Assembly (NCBI GenBank): GCA_965199705.1
Contig: OZ241359.1
Coordinates: forward strand, 1,550,001 to 1,614,000
Source of the DNA: Azophilus sp965199705
GTDB taxonomy: Bacteria > Pseudomonadota > Gammaproteobacteria > Pseudomonadales > Azotimanducaceae
DNA length: 64,000 bases
Direction: 5' to 3'
Shown: positions 8,910 through 18,363 of the stretch, one piece after another
How the letters are laid out: each line of letters begins with the position of its first letter
How positions within the stretch are numbered: position 1 is the first letter of the stretch
Program-made: the position numbers and the translations under genes
The notes under the pieces: generated by a model
Told to the model about the DNA's origin: nothing
The model's database searches: none
The model's input: the letters and a program-made list of their open reading frames with translations, nothing else

Positions 8910-11801
8910 ATGAGATTGTCCAGCCGTCACCAGCGCGTGCAGCGCCGCATTGCGCGTTCTTCAACTTCAAAGAGAAGCGTTTGGGAACGAAACCGGCTCA
9001 GTCTGGCGATTTCTGCGGCCGTTGCCGCCACCGCTGGTGGCGTGACCAACGCAGCCGAACTCGAGGAGATATTGGTTACCGCGACCAAGCGTTCGGCCAC
9101 GGCCCAGGAAGTGCCCTTGTCGGTGCAGGCGGTCACCGGTGACACCTTGCGTGAATATCGGGTGGAAACCTTCGACAAGTATGTGGAATACCTGCCAAAC
9201 GTCATCAACACCGGCAATGGCCCGGGCAAGAAGGAACTCTACATTCGCGGCAGCGCGACCGAGCAGACCAGCGTCACCATCAGCGCGGCTCAGGGATCTG
9301 CGCCCGGCGTCGCCCTGTACTTGGACGAGCAGCCGGTTTCCTTTGGTGGCCGCAACCTCGATGTCTATGCGGCTGATATCGAGCGCGTCGAGCTGCTTTC
9401 CGGCCCCCAGGGCACCCTGTTCGGGGCCAGCTCGCAATCCGGCAACCTGCGGCTGATCACCAACAAGCCGAGAACAGACGCCTTCGAGGCAGGCTTCAAC
9501 GCCAAGTATGGCAACACGCATGGCGGCGATGACAGCGCGTCTGCGGATGCCTACGTCAACATTCCACTTTCTGATCGGCTGGCCTTGCGCGCAGTGGTGT
9601 ACAGCGACAATCAGGGCGGCTGGGTCGATAACGTACCCGCCACCTTCACCCCCAGTGCCGCGGTGATCGATCGCAACAACGCAGGCTATGGCCCGGCTGT
9701 GGCCGATGCCGATTCAGTCGCGAGCACGGACAACTTCCACATCGCAAAGAACGACTGGAACGAAGCCGCCTATCGGGGTGGGCGTGTTGGCGTGGCCTTT
9801 GACATCAACGAGGATTGGGATCTGCTGCTGCAGCACAGCGCACAGACGCTGAAGGTGGATGGCAGCTTCCTGGTGTCGCCGGAACTCGATTCGGATGACG
9901 ATTCCGCCCGCTTTGCGCCAGAAACCAACAAGGACGAATTCGGCCTTACCACCTGGACGCTGAACGGTCGGCTGGCCAACCTGGACGTGGTGTACACGGG
10001 GGGGTATCTGAGCCGGGACGTAGATAGCGTGATCGACTATACGCACTACAACAACGGCGGCGGGTACATCGCCTACTACCTGTGCAGTGGAAATCTATAC
10101 GACCATACCGATCCCAACAATTGCTTCGATCCCACCAAGCAGTTCACGGAAGACACCAAGAACGAGCGTATGACGCATGAGCTCCGCTTTACCACGACCA
10201 TCTCCGAGCGGCTGCACCTCTTGGGCGGGATCTACTACAACGATGTGGAAACCAACCACATCGGCGACTTTCAGTATGCGTCCGCCAACGACGCGTTTGC
10301 TGAGCACATCAACAGCTACTACAACAACAATTCGGGCGACGGGTTTTTGCTTGGCAACGAATCCCTGCCGACGCCGGGCGTGAATGCACAAGGCCCGCGG
10401 ACGCCGTTCACGGTGTTCTTCAACGACTTCACGCGAACGGAAGAGGAGTGGGCGTTTTTTGGAGAGGTCGCGTTTGACGTGACGGATCAGGTGTCGGCGT
10501 CGCTGAGCGCACGCTACTATGACCTGACCTCGCAGCTGCAGGGCGCCTCCAACTTCTCGTTCGGCTGCCGCTATGGCATTGGCGGCAACGCCCAGCGGAC
10601 GGCGGACGGGCGCTGCAGCGGCACGGACTTCAGCAATGACGTCACCAAACGTTTGCAGTTGCTCGGTCAGTACAACGAAGGCGGTGACGACAGCGTCATC
10701 TTGGATGCAATGAGCCCCCTCGGCAACAGGAACTTGTGGCGGGGCGGCGGCGGCAACCAGGGCAACGAGCCCACCTTGGGGCTTATCAAGGCGGGCCGCA
10801 TCGACCTCGGCGGCCTGCAATCGGACGGCTCGCTCGCAGAAGACGACATCATCCTGCGCGCCACCCTGGACTGGAAGGCCACGGAAGACCTGCTGCTGTT
10901 CGTCAACTATGCCGAGGGTTATCGACCGGCTACCCAGAACCGGAATGCCGGCCAGATGGCCGTCATTCAGTCCGGCGTGTATCAGGACTACGCCGTTCCG
11001 GCGGCAGCCCGAACGGACGAGCTGACCAGTTATGAAGTGGGCATGAAGAGCTACTGGCTGGATCGCTCCCTGCGCCTGAACGCTACCTTCTTCTTCTCGG
11101 AAATCCAGAATTTGCAGGTTTCTCGCTTTGACCCGTCCAACGTCGCCTTCCTCTTCTTCATCGAGAATGTGGGTGATGCGGAGAGCCTTGGCTTGGATGC
11201 GGACTTTCAGTGGTCCGTATCCGACGCGCTTACCATTTCCGGCGCCTTCAGCATCCTGGATACGGAACTCACCAGCCTGAGTGACCAGTTGCAGGGCATC
11301 GCCGTGCCGGTTGGCAGCGAGCTGCCATTTGCCGCCGGATTTGCCGGCCATCTGCGCGGACGCTACGAGTTTCCCGTGGCGGCGCTGGATGGGCGCGGTT
11401 ATGTGACGGCCAGCGTCCACTACCGGGGCGAGAGCGTGACCGGCATCATCGGCAGCGCGGAGTTCATGGAAGACACATTGCGCCATGTCACCGGCAATGG
11501 TTCGGGGCTTGAGATCGAGTACTACGACGACACCTTCGGCACCGTCGGGCTGGATGGCAGCACAGACAATGCCCGAGGCGCCGCTGTGCTGCCGCGCAGC
11601 TCGCGCTATGTGAACTCGTCTTCCACCACACTGCACATGAGCGCAGGGCTGGAGAAGGATTCCTGGGCGGCAGAGGTGTTCGTTGACAATCTCAACAACG
11701 AAGACGCAGCTGTGGCCCAGGTTGCCGGCTTCTTTACCCCGCACATGACCGTGCAGCGGCCGCGCACTGTTGGCGTTCGGGTCTCCTACGACTTTGAGTA
11801 G
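8910..11801 (+). CDS. TonB-dependent outer membrane receptor
   Basis: A 963-residue receptor. The ATG at 8910 follows a good ribosome-binding site (GGGAGAG). A long basic N-terminal region leads to a signal-like hydrophobic stretch (LAISAAVAATAGGVTNAAE) and a TonB box (EEILVTATKR, about residues 50-59). The plug follows with typical motifs: VPLSVQAVTGD, VELLSGPQGTLFGASSQSGN and RLITNKPR. The rest is a 22-strand-type barrel ending in VGVRVSYDFE. It is close to the FecA/CirA-like receptors abundant in environmental gammaproteobacteria. The substrate cannot be read from sequence; many such proteins take up complex organic substrates rather than iron. A strong terminator follows at 11875, then a TPR-sulfotransferase gene. 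A triple CACAGT repeat lies about 75-92 bases upstream of the start (8819-8837). Confidence 0.93.
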   Translation: MRLSSRHQRVQRRIARSSTSKRSVWERNRLSLAISAAVAATAGGVTNAAELEEILVTATKRSATAQEVPLSVQAVTGDTLREYRVETFDKYVEYLPNVINTGNGPGKKELYIRGSATEQTSVTISAAQGSAPGVALYLDEQPVSFGGRNLDVYAADIERVELLSGPQGTLFGASSQSGNLRLITNKPRTDAFEAGFNAKYGNTHGGDDSASADAYVNIPLSDRLALRAVVYSDNQGGWVDNVPATFTPSAAVIDRNNAGYGPAVADADSVASTDNFHIAKNDWNEAAYRGGRVGVAFDINEDWDLLLQHSAQTLKVDGSFLVSPELDSDDDSARFAPETNKDEFGLTTWTLNGRLANLDVVYTGGYLSRDVDSVIDYTHYNNGGGYIAYYLCSGNLYDHTDPNNCFDPTKQFTEDTKNERMTHELRFTTTISERLHLLGGIYYNDVETNHIGDFQYASANDAFAEHINSYYNNNSGDGFLLGNESLPTPGVNAQGPRTPFTVFFNDFTRTEEEWAFFGEVAFDVTDQVSASLSARYYDLTSQLQGASNFSFGCRYGIGGNAQRTADGRCSGTDFSNDVTKRLQLLGQYNEGGDDSVILDAMSPLGNRNLWRGGGGNQGNEPTLGLIKAGRIDLGGLQSDGSLAEDDIILRATLDWKATEDLLLFVNYAEGYRPATQNRNAGQMAVIQSGVYQDYAVPAAARTDELTSYEVGMKSYWLDRSLRLNATFFFSEIQNLQVSRFDPSNVAFLFFIENVGDAESLGLDADFQWSVSDALTISGAFSILDTELTSLSDQLQGIAVPVGSELPFAAGFAGHLRGRYEFPVAALDGRGYVTASVHYRGESVTGIIGSAEFMEDTLRHVTGNGSGLEIEYYDDTFGTVGLDGSTDNARGAAVLPRSSRYVNSSSTTLHMSAGLEKDSWAAEVFVDNLNNEDAAVAQVAGFFTPHMTVQRPRTVGVRVSYDFE

Positions 11802-11874
11802 TGGTCTGCGCGGCTTTCGCTGCGCGACAGGGCAACATGCGATAGCCGGGCAAGGCGCGCTGGCCGGACAACAG

Positions 11875-11902
11875 AAAAGGCGAACCCTGGTTCGCCTTTT
11901 TT
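11875..11902 (+). terminator. Rho-independent terminator after the TonB receptor
   Basis: AAAAGGCGAACC and GGTTCGCCTTTT form a 12-bp stem with a very short loop and a 6-T tail. It lies about 75 bases after the receptor stop and directly upstream of the next gene. Confidence 0.9.
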
Positions 11903-11927
11903 GCGCCCACCGAATCTGGCTGATCCC

Positions 11928-13952
11928 GTGAACAATCAGGCTGCCGAATTCGTGCTGGCGCCAGAGGTGGCGCAAGCTCAGCGCCAGCTTGGCAAGGGCC
12001 TGGTCGGTTCAGCAGAGCAGACCTTGCAGCAATGGCTGAAGCGGGCGCCGGAAGACATCGAAGGCCGCTATGCCCTGGCAGTGGCGCAACGCCATCTGCA
12101 TCAGTGGGAGAAGGCGCTGGCGACGCTGTCGGCAATTGACCGCGACCGCCCGGGGTTCGGGCGGGCCTATCAGGAGGCCGGTTACAACCACGTGGCCTTG
12201 CGTGATTTTGCCAAGGCGCGCAGCGCCTTTGAGCAGGCGACCCATTTTGATCCTGGCCTGGTCAATAGCTGGAAGTCTCTGGCGCGCCTGTATGAGGAAC
12301 AGGGCGAGGCGGACAAGCTGGCCTCGGTGCAGGAGCAGCTTGACTATCTGCAGGCGCTGCCACCCGAGTTGATTGCCGTGCTCAGCTATCTGTCGGAAGA
12401 CCGGCTCGCGGAAGCGGAGGCCCAGTGCAAGCACTTCTTGCGCCAAAACAAGACGCACATCGAGGGGATGCGGCTGCTGGCCGAGATTGCCACCCGCAGC
12501 AAGGTGCATGAAGACGCCGAATTCCTGCTGGAAACCTGCCTGGAACTGGCGCCAGAGCATCAGGCCGCACGGGTACAGTACGGCAACCTGCTGGTCAAGA
12601 TACAGAAGTTCGGCAAGGCCGTGGAAGTGGCCGATGCGTTGCTGGCGGAAAACCCGGGGCACATTCCCGCCATCCGTCTGCTGCATGCCCAGGCCCACAG
12701 TGGCGCCGGTCGGCCGGAGGCAGCTCAGGAGAGCTTCCGGGTTCTCATGCGGCAGGAACCGGAAAATCCTCAGCATCCGATGCACTTGGGTCATGCACTC
12801 CAGGCCGCCGGCGATCTTGACGGGGCGGTGGCGCTGTTTCATCAAGCGGCTGCCCTGAAGCCGGATCACGGGGATGCCTGGTGGAGTCTTGCCAATACCA
12901 AGACGTATCGGTTTACCGACGACGAGTTGACCGAGATGGCGGCGCTGGAGGCGGCGTCCGGCACAGGCGCGCTGGATCGGGTGCAACTCTGCTTTGCGCT
13001 TGGCAGCGGTTGGGAACAAGGCCGCGTGTACGAAAAGGCGTTCCACTGGTATGACCGAGGCAATGCGCTGAAGCGCCCGACCACCCGGCACAGGCCGGCC
13101 CGCCTGGAAGCGCGCGTGCAGAGCCAGATCGACATCTGCACGGCGGACCTCTTCGCCGAGAAGCAGGGGCTGGGCCTGGCGGCGCCAGACCCGATTTTCA
13201 TCGTCGGCCTGCCGCGCGCCGGCTCCACCCTGCTCGAACAGATACTCGCCTCGCACACGCAGGTGGACGGCACCATGGAGCTGCACAATATCCTGAATCT
13301 TGCCAAGCGCTTGCGCGGGCGAGAGGAGGTGGCGGGTGAGCCGCGCTATCCGCAGGTGCTGGCCGAGCTGGAGGCCGACTACTTTCGCCGATTCGGGCAG
13401 CAATTCATTGACGATACCCGCGCTTATCGGGGCGATGCGCCTTTCTTCATCGACAAGATGCCGAACAACTTCTTTCACATCGGGCTCATCAAGCTGATAC
13501 TGCCGAATGCCAAGGTGATCGACGCGCGCCGGCATCCGATGGCCTGCTGTTTCAGCGGCTTCAAGCAACTCTTTGCCGAAGGCCAGGAGTTTTCCTACTC
13601 CCTGACGGACATCGGTAACTACTATCGTCAGTATGTGCGCCTGATGGCGCACTGGGATGCAGTGCTGCCGGGCTTTGTGCTGCGCGTGCAACATGAGGAT
13701 CTGGTGGCCGATCTGGAAGGACAGGTACACAGACTGCTGGATTTCTGCGGCCTGCCATTCGAGCCGGCCTGCCTGGAGTTTCATCGCACGGAGCGCAATG
13801 TGCGCACGCCTTCATCAGCGCAGGTGCGCCAACCCATCTACAGCTCCGGCCTGGAGCAGTGGCGCCATTTCGAGCCCTGGCTCGGCCCGCTCAAGGAGGC
13901 CCTGGGACCCGAGTTGCGACACCACCACGGCCTGGAGGACCAGGGCCTGTGA
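11928..13952 (+). CDS. TPR-repeat sulfotransferase family protein
   Basis: A 674-residue two-part protein. Residues about 15-390 are TPR-like helical repeats (for example EDIEGRYALAVAQRHLHQWEKA, given here only as a repeat example of A/L/W spacing). Residues about 415-670 form a sulfotransferase domain starting PIFIVGLPRAGSTLLEQILAS, the 5'-phosphosulfate-binding loop that recognises PAPS. A later RHPMACCFSGFKQLF carries the 3'-phosphate-binding Arg/Ser region, and the tail contains the typical VRTPSSAQVRQPIY. I chose GTG at 11928 because the in-frame codon upstream (11901) lies inside the terminator. Such TPR-sulfotransferases are common in marine and environmental proteobacteria, often beside TonB receptors; their acceptor is unknown. 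The stop lies within the stem of a perfect hairpin that precedes glcD. Confidence 0.85.
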   Translation: MNNQAAEFVLAPEVAQAQRQLGKGLVGSAEQTLQQWLKRAPEDIEGRYALAVAQRHLHQWEKALATLSAIDRDRPGFGRAYQEAGYNHVALRDFAKARSAFEQATHFDPGLVNSWKSLARLYEEQGEADKLASVQEQLDYLQALPPELIAVLSYLSEDRLAEAEAQCKHFLRQNKTHIEGMRLLAEIATRSKVHEDAEFLLETCLELAPEHQAARVQYGNLLVKIQKFGKAVEVADALLAENPGHIPAIRLLHAQAHSGAGRPEAAQESFRVLMRQEPENPQHPMHLGHALQAAGDLDGAVALFHQAAALKPDHGDAWWSLANTKTYRFTDDELTEMAALEAASGTGALDRVQLCFALGSGWEQGRVYEKAFHWYDRGNALKRPTTRHRPARLEARVQSQIDICTADLFAEKQGLGLAAPDPIFIVGLPRAGSTLLEQILASHTQVDGTMELHNILNLAKRLRGREEVAGEPRYPQVLAELEADYFRRFGQQFIDDTRAYRGDAPFFIDKMPNNFFHIGLIKLILPNAKVIDARRHPMACCFSGFKQLFAEGQEFSYSLTDIGNYYRQYVRLMAHWDAVLPGFVLRVQHEDLVADLEGQVHRLLDFCGLPFEPACLEFHRTERNVRTPSSAQVRQPIYSSGLEQWRHFEPWLGPLKEALGPELRHHHGLEDQGL

Positions 13953-13975
13953 GCCTGGCGTTAACAGGCCCTGGT
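13941..13975 (+). promoter_or_regulatory. Perfect 10-bp inverted repeat between the sulfotransferase stop and glcD start
   Basis: CCAGGGCCTG (13941-13950) and CAGGCCCTGG (13966-13975) pair perfectly around a 15-base loop. The TGA of the sulfotransferase gene begins at the end of the first arm, and the glcD ATG lies six bases after the second arm. There is no T-run, so it may act as a factor-dependent terminator, a 3'-end stabiliser, or a structure occluding the glcD ribosome-binding site. Confidence 0.6.
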
Positions 13976-13981
13976 TAGAAC

Positions 13982-15463
13982 ATGGCGCCTGCACCGACAG
14001 CTTCGGCTCGTTCTGACGCTGCGGCCCTGGAAGCGCTCAGGGCGGCGACAAGGTCTGGCCGTCTCATCACCGAGGCGTCTGCCCTGCGTCCCTACGAAAC
14101 CGATGGCCTGACCGCTCTTCGGGAGACGCCCTGGGCTGTCGCCCTGCCGGACTCGGTGGCCGAGGTGCGCGCCTTGCTCAGGGTTTGCCGGGAGATGCGG
14201 ATACCCGTTGTGCCGAGAGGCGCTGGCACGGGCCTTTCCGGTGGCGCCCGGCCAGTGCGCGACGGCCTGGTGGTCGGCTTCTCGCGGCTCAATCGAATAC
14301 TGGAGGTGGATACGGACAATGCGGTCGCCCGGGTCGAGCCGGGCGTACGCAATCTGGCGATCAGTGAGGCGGCGGCGCCACACGGCCTCTATTATGCGCC
14401 TGACCCCTCGTCCCAATTGGCGTGCAGCATCGGCGGCAATGTGGCGGAGAACTCAGGCGGCGTGCACTGCCTGAAGTACGGCCTCACCGTACACAATCTG
14501 GTCGGTCTCACAGTCGAGACGATCAATGGCGATACCTTGCGTCTCGGCGGCAAGGGGTTCGATCCGCCAGGATATGACCTGCTGGCGCTGCTGTGCGGCA
14601 GTGAGGGCATGTTGGGTCTGGTAACAGAAATTGTCGTCCGCTTGTTGCCCATTCCCCCGTGTCGGGAGCTTGTGCTCGCGGCCTTCCGCCAGCTATCGGA
14701 CGCGGCTGCCGCAGTTTCCGGGTTGATTGCCGGTGGCATCGTGCCGGCTGGCCTCGAATTGATGGACAATCTCACCATTCGCGCGGCTGAAGACCATGCA
14801 GGCGCCGGGTATCCGCGTGAGGCCGCAGCCATCCTGCTCTGTGAACTGGACGGGCTGCCGGAAGAAGTGCGCGGGTTGATGACGGATGTGGAGCGCCTCT
14901 TCCATGACTGCGGCGCCTATGACATCTCCCGGGCAGAGTCTGCCGAGGCGCAGGAACGGCTCTGGCGTGGGCGCAAGGCCGCCTTCCCGGCCATGGGCCG
15001 TCTGGCGCCGGACTACTATTGCATGGATGGCACGATTCCCCGGCGGGCGTTGGCGGAAGTGCTTGAGGGCATCTCGGCGCTTTCTGCCCGCTATGGTCTT
15101 TCCGTCGGCAATGTGTTTCATGCGGGCGACGGCAATCTGCATCCGCTGATCCTCTATGACGCCAATCAACCCGGCCAGTTGGAGAAGGCCGAGGCCCTGG
15201 GCACCGAGATTCTGCAACTCTGCGTTCGCGCTGGCGGTACGGTAACCGGTGAACATGGCGTGGGCGTGGAGAAGCTCGACGCCATGTGCGCGCAGTTCGG
15301 GCCGGCGGAGCTGGCACAGTTTGAACGGGTCAAGGAGGCGTTCGATCCTGAGCGTCTGCTGAACCCGGGCAAGGCGATTCCGACGCTGACCCGGTGCGTG
15401 GCGCACGGCGGTATGCACGTACACGACGGCAAGCTGCCCTTTGCCGCCTTGGACCGGTTTTGA
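13982..15463 (+). CDS. glcD: Glycolate oxidase subunit GlcD (FAD-linked oxidase)
   Basis: The FAD-binding catalytic subunit of glycolate oxidase, which converts glycolate to glyoxylate and passes electrons to the respiratory chain with GlcE and GlcF. 493 residues. An N-terminal FAD_binding_4 (PCMH-type) domain at about residues 50-230 contains PVVPRGAGTGLSGGARP and CSIGGNVAENSGGVHCLKYG, the flavin-binding stretches. The C-terminal FAD-oxidase domain contains GNVFHAGDGNLHPLI and GGTVTGEHGVGVEK, where the histidines typical of the active site sit. Length and order match GlcD. The gene is followed by glcE in a four-base TTGA overlap and then glcF, so it is the head of glcDEF. No glcC regulator is adjacent. 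Confidence 0.93.
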   Translation: MAPAPTASARSDAAALEALRAATRSGRLITEASALRPYETDGLTALRETPWAVALPDSVAEVRALLRVCREMRIPVVPRGAGTGLSGGARPVRDGLVVGFSRLNRILEVDTDNAVARVEPGVRNLAISEAAAPHGLYYAPDPSSQLACSIGGNVAENSGGVHCLKYGLTVHNLVGLTVETINGDTLRLGGKGFDPPGYDLLALLCGSEGMLGLVTEIVVRLLPIPPCRELVLAAFRQLSDAAAAVSGLIAGGIVPAGLELMDNLTIRAAEDHAGAGYPREAAAILLCELDGLPEEVRGLMTDVERLFHDCGAYDISRAESAEAQERLWRGRKAAFPAMGRLAPDYYCMDGTIPRRALAEVLEGISALSARYGLSVGNVFHAGDGNLHPLILYDANQPGQLEKAEALGTEILQLCVRAGGTVTGEHGVGVEKLDAMCAQFGPAELAQFERVKEAFDPERLLNPGKAIPTLTRCVAHGGMHVHDGKLPFAALDRF

Positions 15464-16542
15464 CCGAATCAGATTCAGATCAGACCGACTATCTGGTCAA
15501 TGCAGTGTTGTCCGCATCCAGGGCGGTCAGGGGTGGCGCTCTGTTGCTGGTTGGTCAGGGTTCGAGGCTGCCTCATGCCAGTCCGCCGGAACTGCAAACA
15601 CTGACTCTGGCCGGGCACCGCGGCGTGATCGACTATCGTCCAGAAGAGTTGGTCCTGCAGGCGCGCACCGGTACGCCGCTGTCCGAGATCGTCGCCGAGC
15701 TGGACGCTTGCAGCCAGCGCCTGCCCTTTGATCCACCGGCGGCATCGGCGCTGGCCACGCTCGGCGGCGCGATCGCGACGGGCTGGTCTGGCCCTGGCCG
15801 ACCCTGGCTGGGAGCCCTGCGTGATGCCGTGCTGGGCGTGCAGATGGTGAATGGGCTGGGGGAGGCTTTGACGTTTGGCGGTCAGGTGGTGAAGAATGTC
15901 GCGGGCTATGATCTGTCCCGATTGCAGGTCGGCGCCTGGGGTACGCTTGGCCCGCTGCTTTCGGTCAGCCTGCGCACTGTTCCGAAGCCCGAAGCCGAGC
16001 GGCATCTTTGCTTGCGTCTGGCGTCGGCGGAGCAGGCGCTGGCGCAAATGCGGCAGAGATGTCGGGAGTCCTGGCCGCTTTCTGGCATGAGTTATCAGAG
16101 CGGCTGCCTGCACCTGCGCCTCGCCGGGGCCGAGGCCAGTGTGCGGCAGGCAGCGCAGCGCTTGGGAGGCGAGCCGGAATTGATCCCGGAATACTGGACT
16201 GCTCTGCGCGATCACGCCCTGGCGTTCTTTCAGAAACCACCCGAACCGGAGGCCCGTCTCTGGGAAGTGCGTTGCGCGCCCGCAGCGCCCTTGCCGCCCG
16301 GGGCTCCGGAGTGCTGGTTGCTGGACTGGGCCGGCGCCAGGCGTTGGTGGTGGACGGCGCGTCAGGAGTCCGAGGTGGCGGCCTATGCTGCTTCTGCCGG
16401 CGGGCAGGCGCAGCCAGCGCGGGCGACGCCCCAGGTGACCGGCGCCGAAGGCGCTTTGATGGCCCGAATCAAGTCTGCCTTCGATCCCCGCAACATCTTC
16501 AACCCCCATCTCGCCAGCATGTTTCCCCAGGGGTCGAATTGA
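15460..16542 (+). CDS. glcE: Glycolate oxidase subunit GlcE
   Basis: A 360-residue FAD-binding subunit of the GlcDEF complex. The likely start is TTG at 15460, overlapping the glcD stop in TTGA; this gives LTESDSDQTDYLVNAV and fits GlcE length. Flavin-binding motifs include ELVLQARTGTPLSEI, LGGAIATGWSGPGRP and the conserved GGQVVKNVAGYDLSRLQVGA (about residues 139-158). The C-terminal signature AFDPRNIFNPHL is the GlcD/GlcE tail. The same motif set appears in GlcD, but this protein is shorter and follows it directly, the usual GlcD-GlcE pairing. A 36-base gap separates it from glcF. TTG is inferred from overlap and family length; GTG or ATG starts upstream would lie inside glcD. Confidence 0.9.
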   Translation: MTESDSDQTDYLVNAVLSASRAVRGGALLLVGQGSRLPHASPPELQTLTLAGHRGVIDYRPEELVLQARTGTPLSEIVAELDACSQRLPFDPPAASALATLGGAIATGWSGPGRPWLGALRDAVLGVQMVNGLGEALTFGGQVVKNVAGYDLSRLQVGAWGTLGPLLSVSLRTVPKPEAERHLCLRLASAEQALAQMRQRCRESWPLSGMSYQSGCLHLRLAGAEASVRQAAQRLGGEPELIPEYWTALRDHALAFFQKPPEPEARLWEVRCAPAAPLPPGAPECWLLDWAGARRWWWTARQESEVAAYAASAGGQAQPARATPQVTGAEGALMARIKSAFDPRNIFNPHLASMFPQGSN

Positions 16543-16578
16543 TGGTGTGGGGTCCAACCCGTCTGCGTTGCCTGACTC

Positions 16579-17925
16579 ATGCGCACGGAACTTGACCAGC
16601 GCTGGCTCGACGTCCCGGAGGGGCGACGCGCCGACGCCATACTCAGGCGTTGCGTCCACTGTGGCCTGTGCAATGCGGTCTGCCCCACGTATCAGTTGCT
16701 TGGGGATGAACTGGATGGTCCGCGCGGGCGCATCTACCTCATCAAGAATCTGCTGGAAACGCCGCAGCCAGATCTGGCTGGCGCCACTCGAAAGCATCTC
16801 GACGCCTGTCTGACCTGTCGCGCCTGCGAGACGGTTTGCCCGTCCGGCGTGGACTACGGCGAGTTGCTGGAGACTGGCCGTCTGGCAGCCGGCGCAGCAG
16901 GGCGCAGCGCCGGGCAGCGCGTCCTGCGTTGGCTGCTCGGAGTTCTGGCGCCAAGGGCTCGGCGCATGTCGGCTCTGGTGCGACCACTGCGCTGGTTTCT
17001 TTGGCTGCTGCCGTCGGCCTGGGCAGCGCCGCTGCGGGTTCGGCCAGCGCTCTCGCCGATGCCGCAAGCGGCGCGCCAGCTACCTGCATCCGGCGCGCCA
17101 GGCGCGGGGCGCGCCCTGCTCTTGCAGGGGTGTGTACAGGCCGCACTCACGCCGCAGGCGACGGCAGCGGCAGGGCGCTACCTTGAGGCGCATGGCGTCG
17201 AGGTATGCTATTTGCCAAACGAACACTGCTGCGGCGGTCTGAACCTGCATTTGAACCAGACCGGTTCGGCGCACGCCTGGATGCGACGCAATCTGGATGC
17301 GCTGGCGCCACGATTGTCGGGACTACGCTGGATCATCTCCTCGGCCAGCGGCTGCGGCGTGACGGTCAAGGACCTGGGCCGGCTGTTTGCCAATGATCCG
17401 CACTATGGGCCAATCGCCCGCGCAGTCAGTGCGAAAACGCGGGACCTCGCTGAAGTCGCCACGGAATTGGAAGCGGGATTGGCGCCTGCCGATGGCGGGC
17501 GCCCGGTGCAGCGAACCGAGGCCGAACCGATTCAGCCGCCGGCAATTCATTCATCTGCGGCAACGCCAGACCGAGGGCTGAGGGTAGCCTGGCAGGCGCC
17601 CTGCACGCTGCAACACGGCCAACGCTTGACCGGGTTGGTCGAGCCTCTGCTCGCCCGTGCCGGCTATGCTGTGCAGTCACTGGCGGATGCGCATATGTGT
17701 TGTGGTTCGGCGGGCGTCTATTCGCTGCTGCAACCAGATATGGCTGCGGATCTGAAGCAGGCAAAACTCACGCAGATTCGGGCGACAGCGCCGGATCTGG
17801 TTGCGACTGCCAATGTTGGCTGTCAACTGCATCTGTCCGGCGAACCCGGCCTGCCGGTCTGCCATTGGATCGAGCTGCTGGATCCAGCCCGCCTCCGAAG
17901 CGATGTTCCGGCTCAGGCCCCTTGA
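16579..17925 (+). CDS. glcF: Glycolate oxidase iron-sulfur subunit GlcF
   Basis: A 448-residue iron-sulfur subunit that carries electrons from GlcD/GlcE. Two [4Fe-4S] motifs lie in CVHCGLCNAVCP (about residues 25-36) and CLTCRACETVCP (about 76-87). Two cysteine-rich CCG domains follow, with HCCGGLN (about 214-220) and CCGSAGVYSLLQ (about 374-385), the pattern of GlcF and related heterodisulfide-reductase-like proteins. Between them, residues 100-170 are rich in Ala/Arg/Pro and less conserved. The gene follows glcE and ends with a 13-base overlap with the convergent SnoaL-like gene. It is full length with no missing cysteines. Confidence 0.93.
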   Translation: MRTELDQRWLDVPEGRRADAILRRCVHCGLCNAVCPTYQLLGDELDGPRGRIYLIKNLLETPQPDLAGATRKHLDACLTCRACETVCPSGVDYGELLETGRLAAGAAGRSAGQRVLRWLLGVLAPRARRMSALVRPLRWFLWLLPSAWAAPLRVRPALSPMPQAARQLPASGAPGAGRALLLQGCVQAALTPQATAAAGRYLEAHGVEVCYLPNEHCCGGLNLHLNQTGSAHAWMRRNLDALAPRLSGLRWIISSASGCGVTVKDLGRLFANDPHYGPIARAVSAKTRDLAEVATELEAGLAPADGGRPVQRTEAEPIQPPAIHSSAATPDRGLRVAWQAPCTLQHGQRLTGLVEPLLARAGYAVQSLADAHMCCGSAGVYSLLQPDMAADLKQAKLTQIRATAPDLVATANVGCQLHLSGEPGLPVCHWIELLDPARLRSDVPAQAP

Positions 17926-18341
17926 TCAGACTGAATGCGCGTGCCGCGACTCACCAGCTCGTGGCGCACGATCTTCCAGACGCCATCCAGTCGCTGCATG
18001 TCCGACTTGTAGGTGGCCCAGAGTGTCAGGGTGGTATCAGGCTGATCCTTGAGATAGTGCAGCGCCTGCACGTCCGTGCGGCAATGCGCCCGGTCTCCGT
18101 CAATGCTGGCAAACTGCGGGCCGAGCATGTGCTGCGTCGGCCCGAATTGCTCCAGAGCCGTCTTGACATAAGCCAACCAGGCATCACCGCCGCGAACCGT
18201 CTCCTCACCGAATCCGACCACTTCCACATCATCGGCGAAGCAGCCCCGGTACATGACGAAATCCCGCTCGTCCACGCCGGCAGCGTACCTGAGCATCACA
18301 TCCTGCAGCGCGATGCGATCTGCGACGGTCTGCTCCGACAT
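17913..18341 (-). CDS. SnoaL-like / nuclear transport factor 2 fold protein
   Basis: A 142-residue single-domain protein with the NTF2/SnoaL pattern: IALQDVMLRYAAGVDERDFVM (truncated here to show Tyr/Arg/Asp spacing), then a central HMLGPQFASIDGDRAHCRTD and a C-terminal YKSDMQRLDGVWKIVRHEL. Members are small cone-shaped enzymes (hydratases, isomerases, dehydratases) or binding proteins in steroid, terpene and aromatic breakdown. It shares strand and spacing with the aldehyde dehydrogenase upstream (22 bases), so a role in the same catabolic pathway is likely. The substrate is not predictable. Its 3' end overlaps glcF. Confidence 0.8.
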   Translation of the reverse strand: MSEQTVADRIALQDVMLRYAAGVDERDFVMYRGCFADDVEVVGFGEETVRGGDAWLAYVKTALEQFGPTQHMLGPQFASIDGDRAHCRTDVQALHYLKDQPDTTLTLWATYKSDMQRLDGVWKIVRHELVSRGTRIQSDQGA

Positions 18342-18363
18342 GGCGCCGTTCCGTTCCAGTGGT

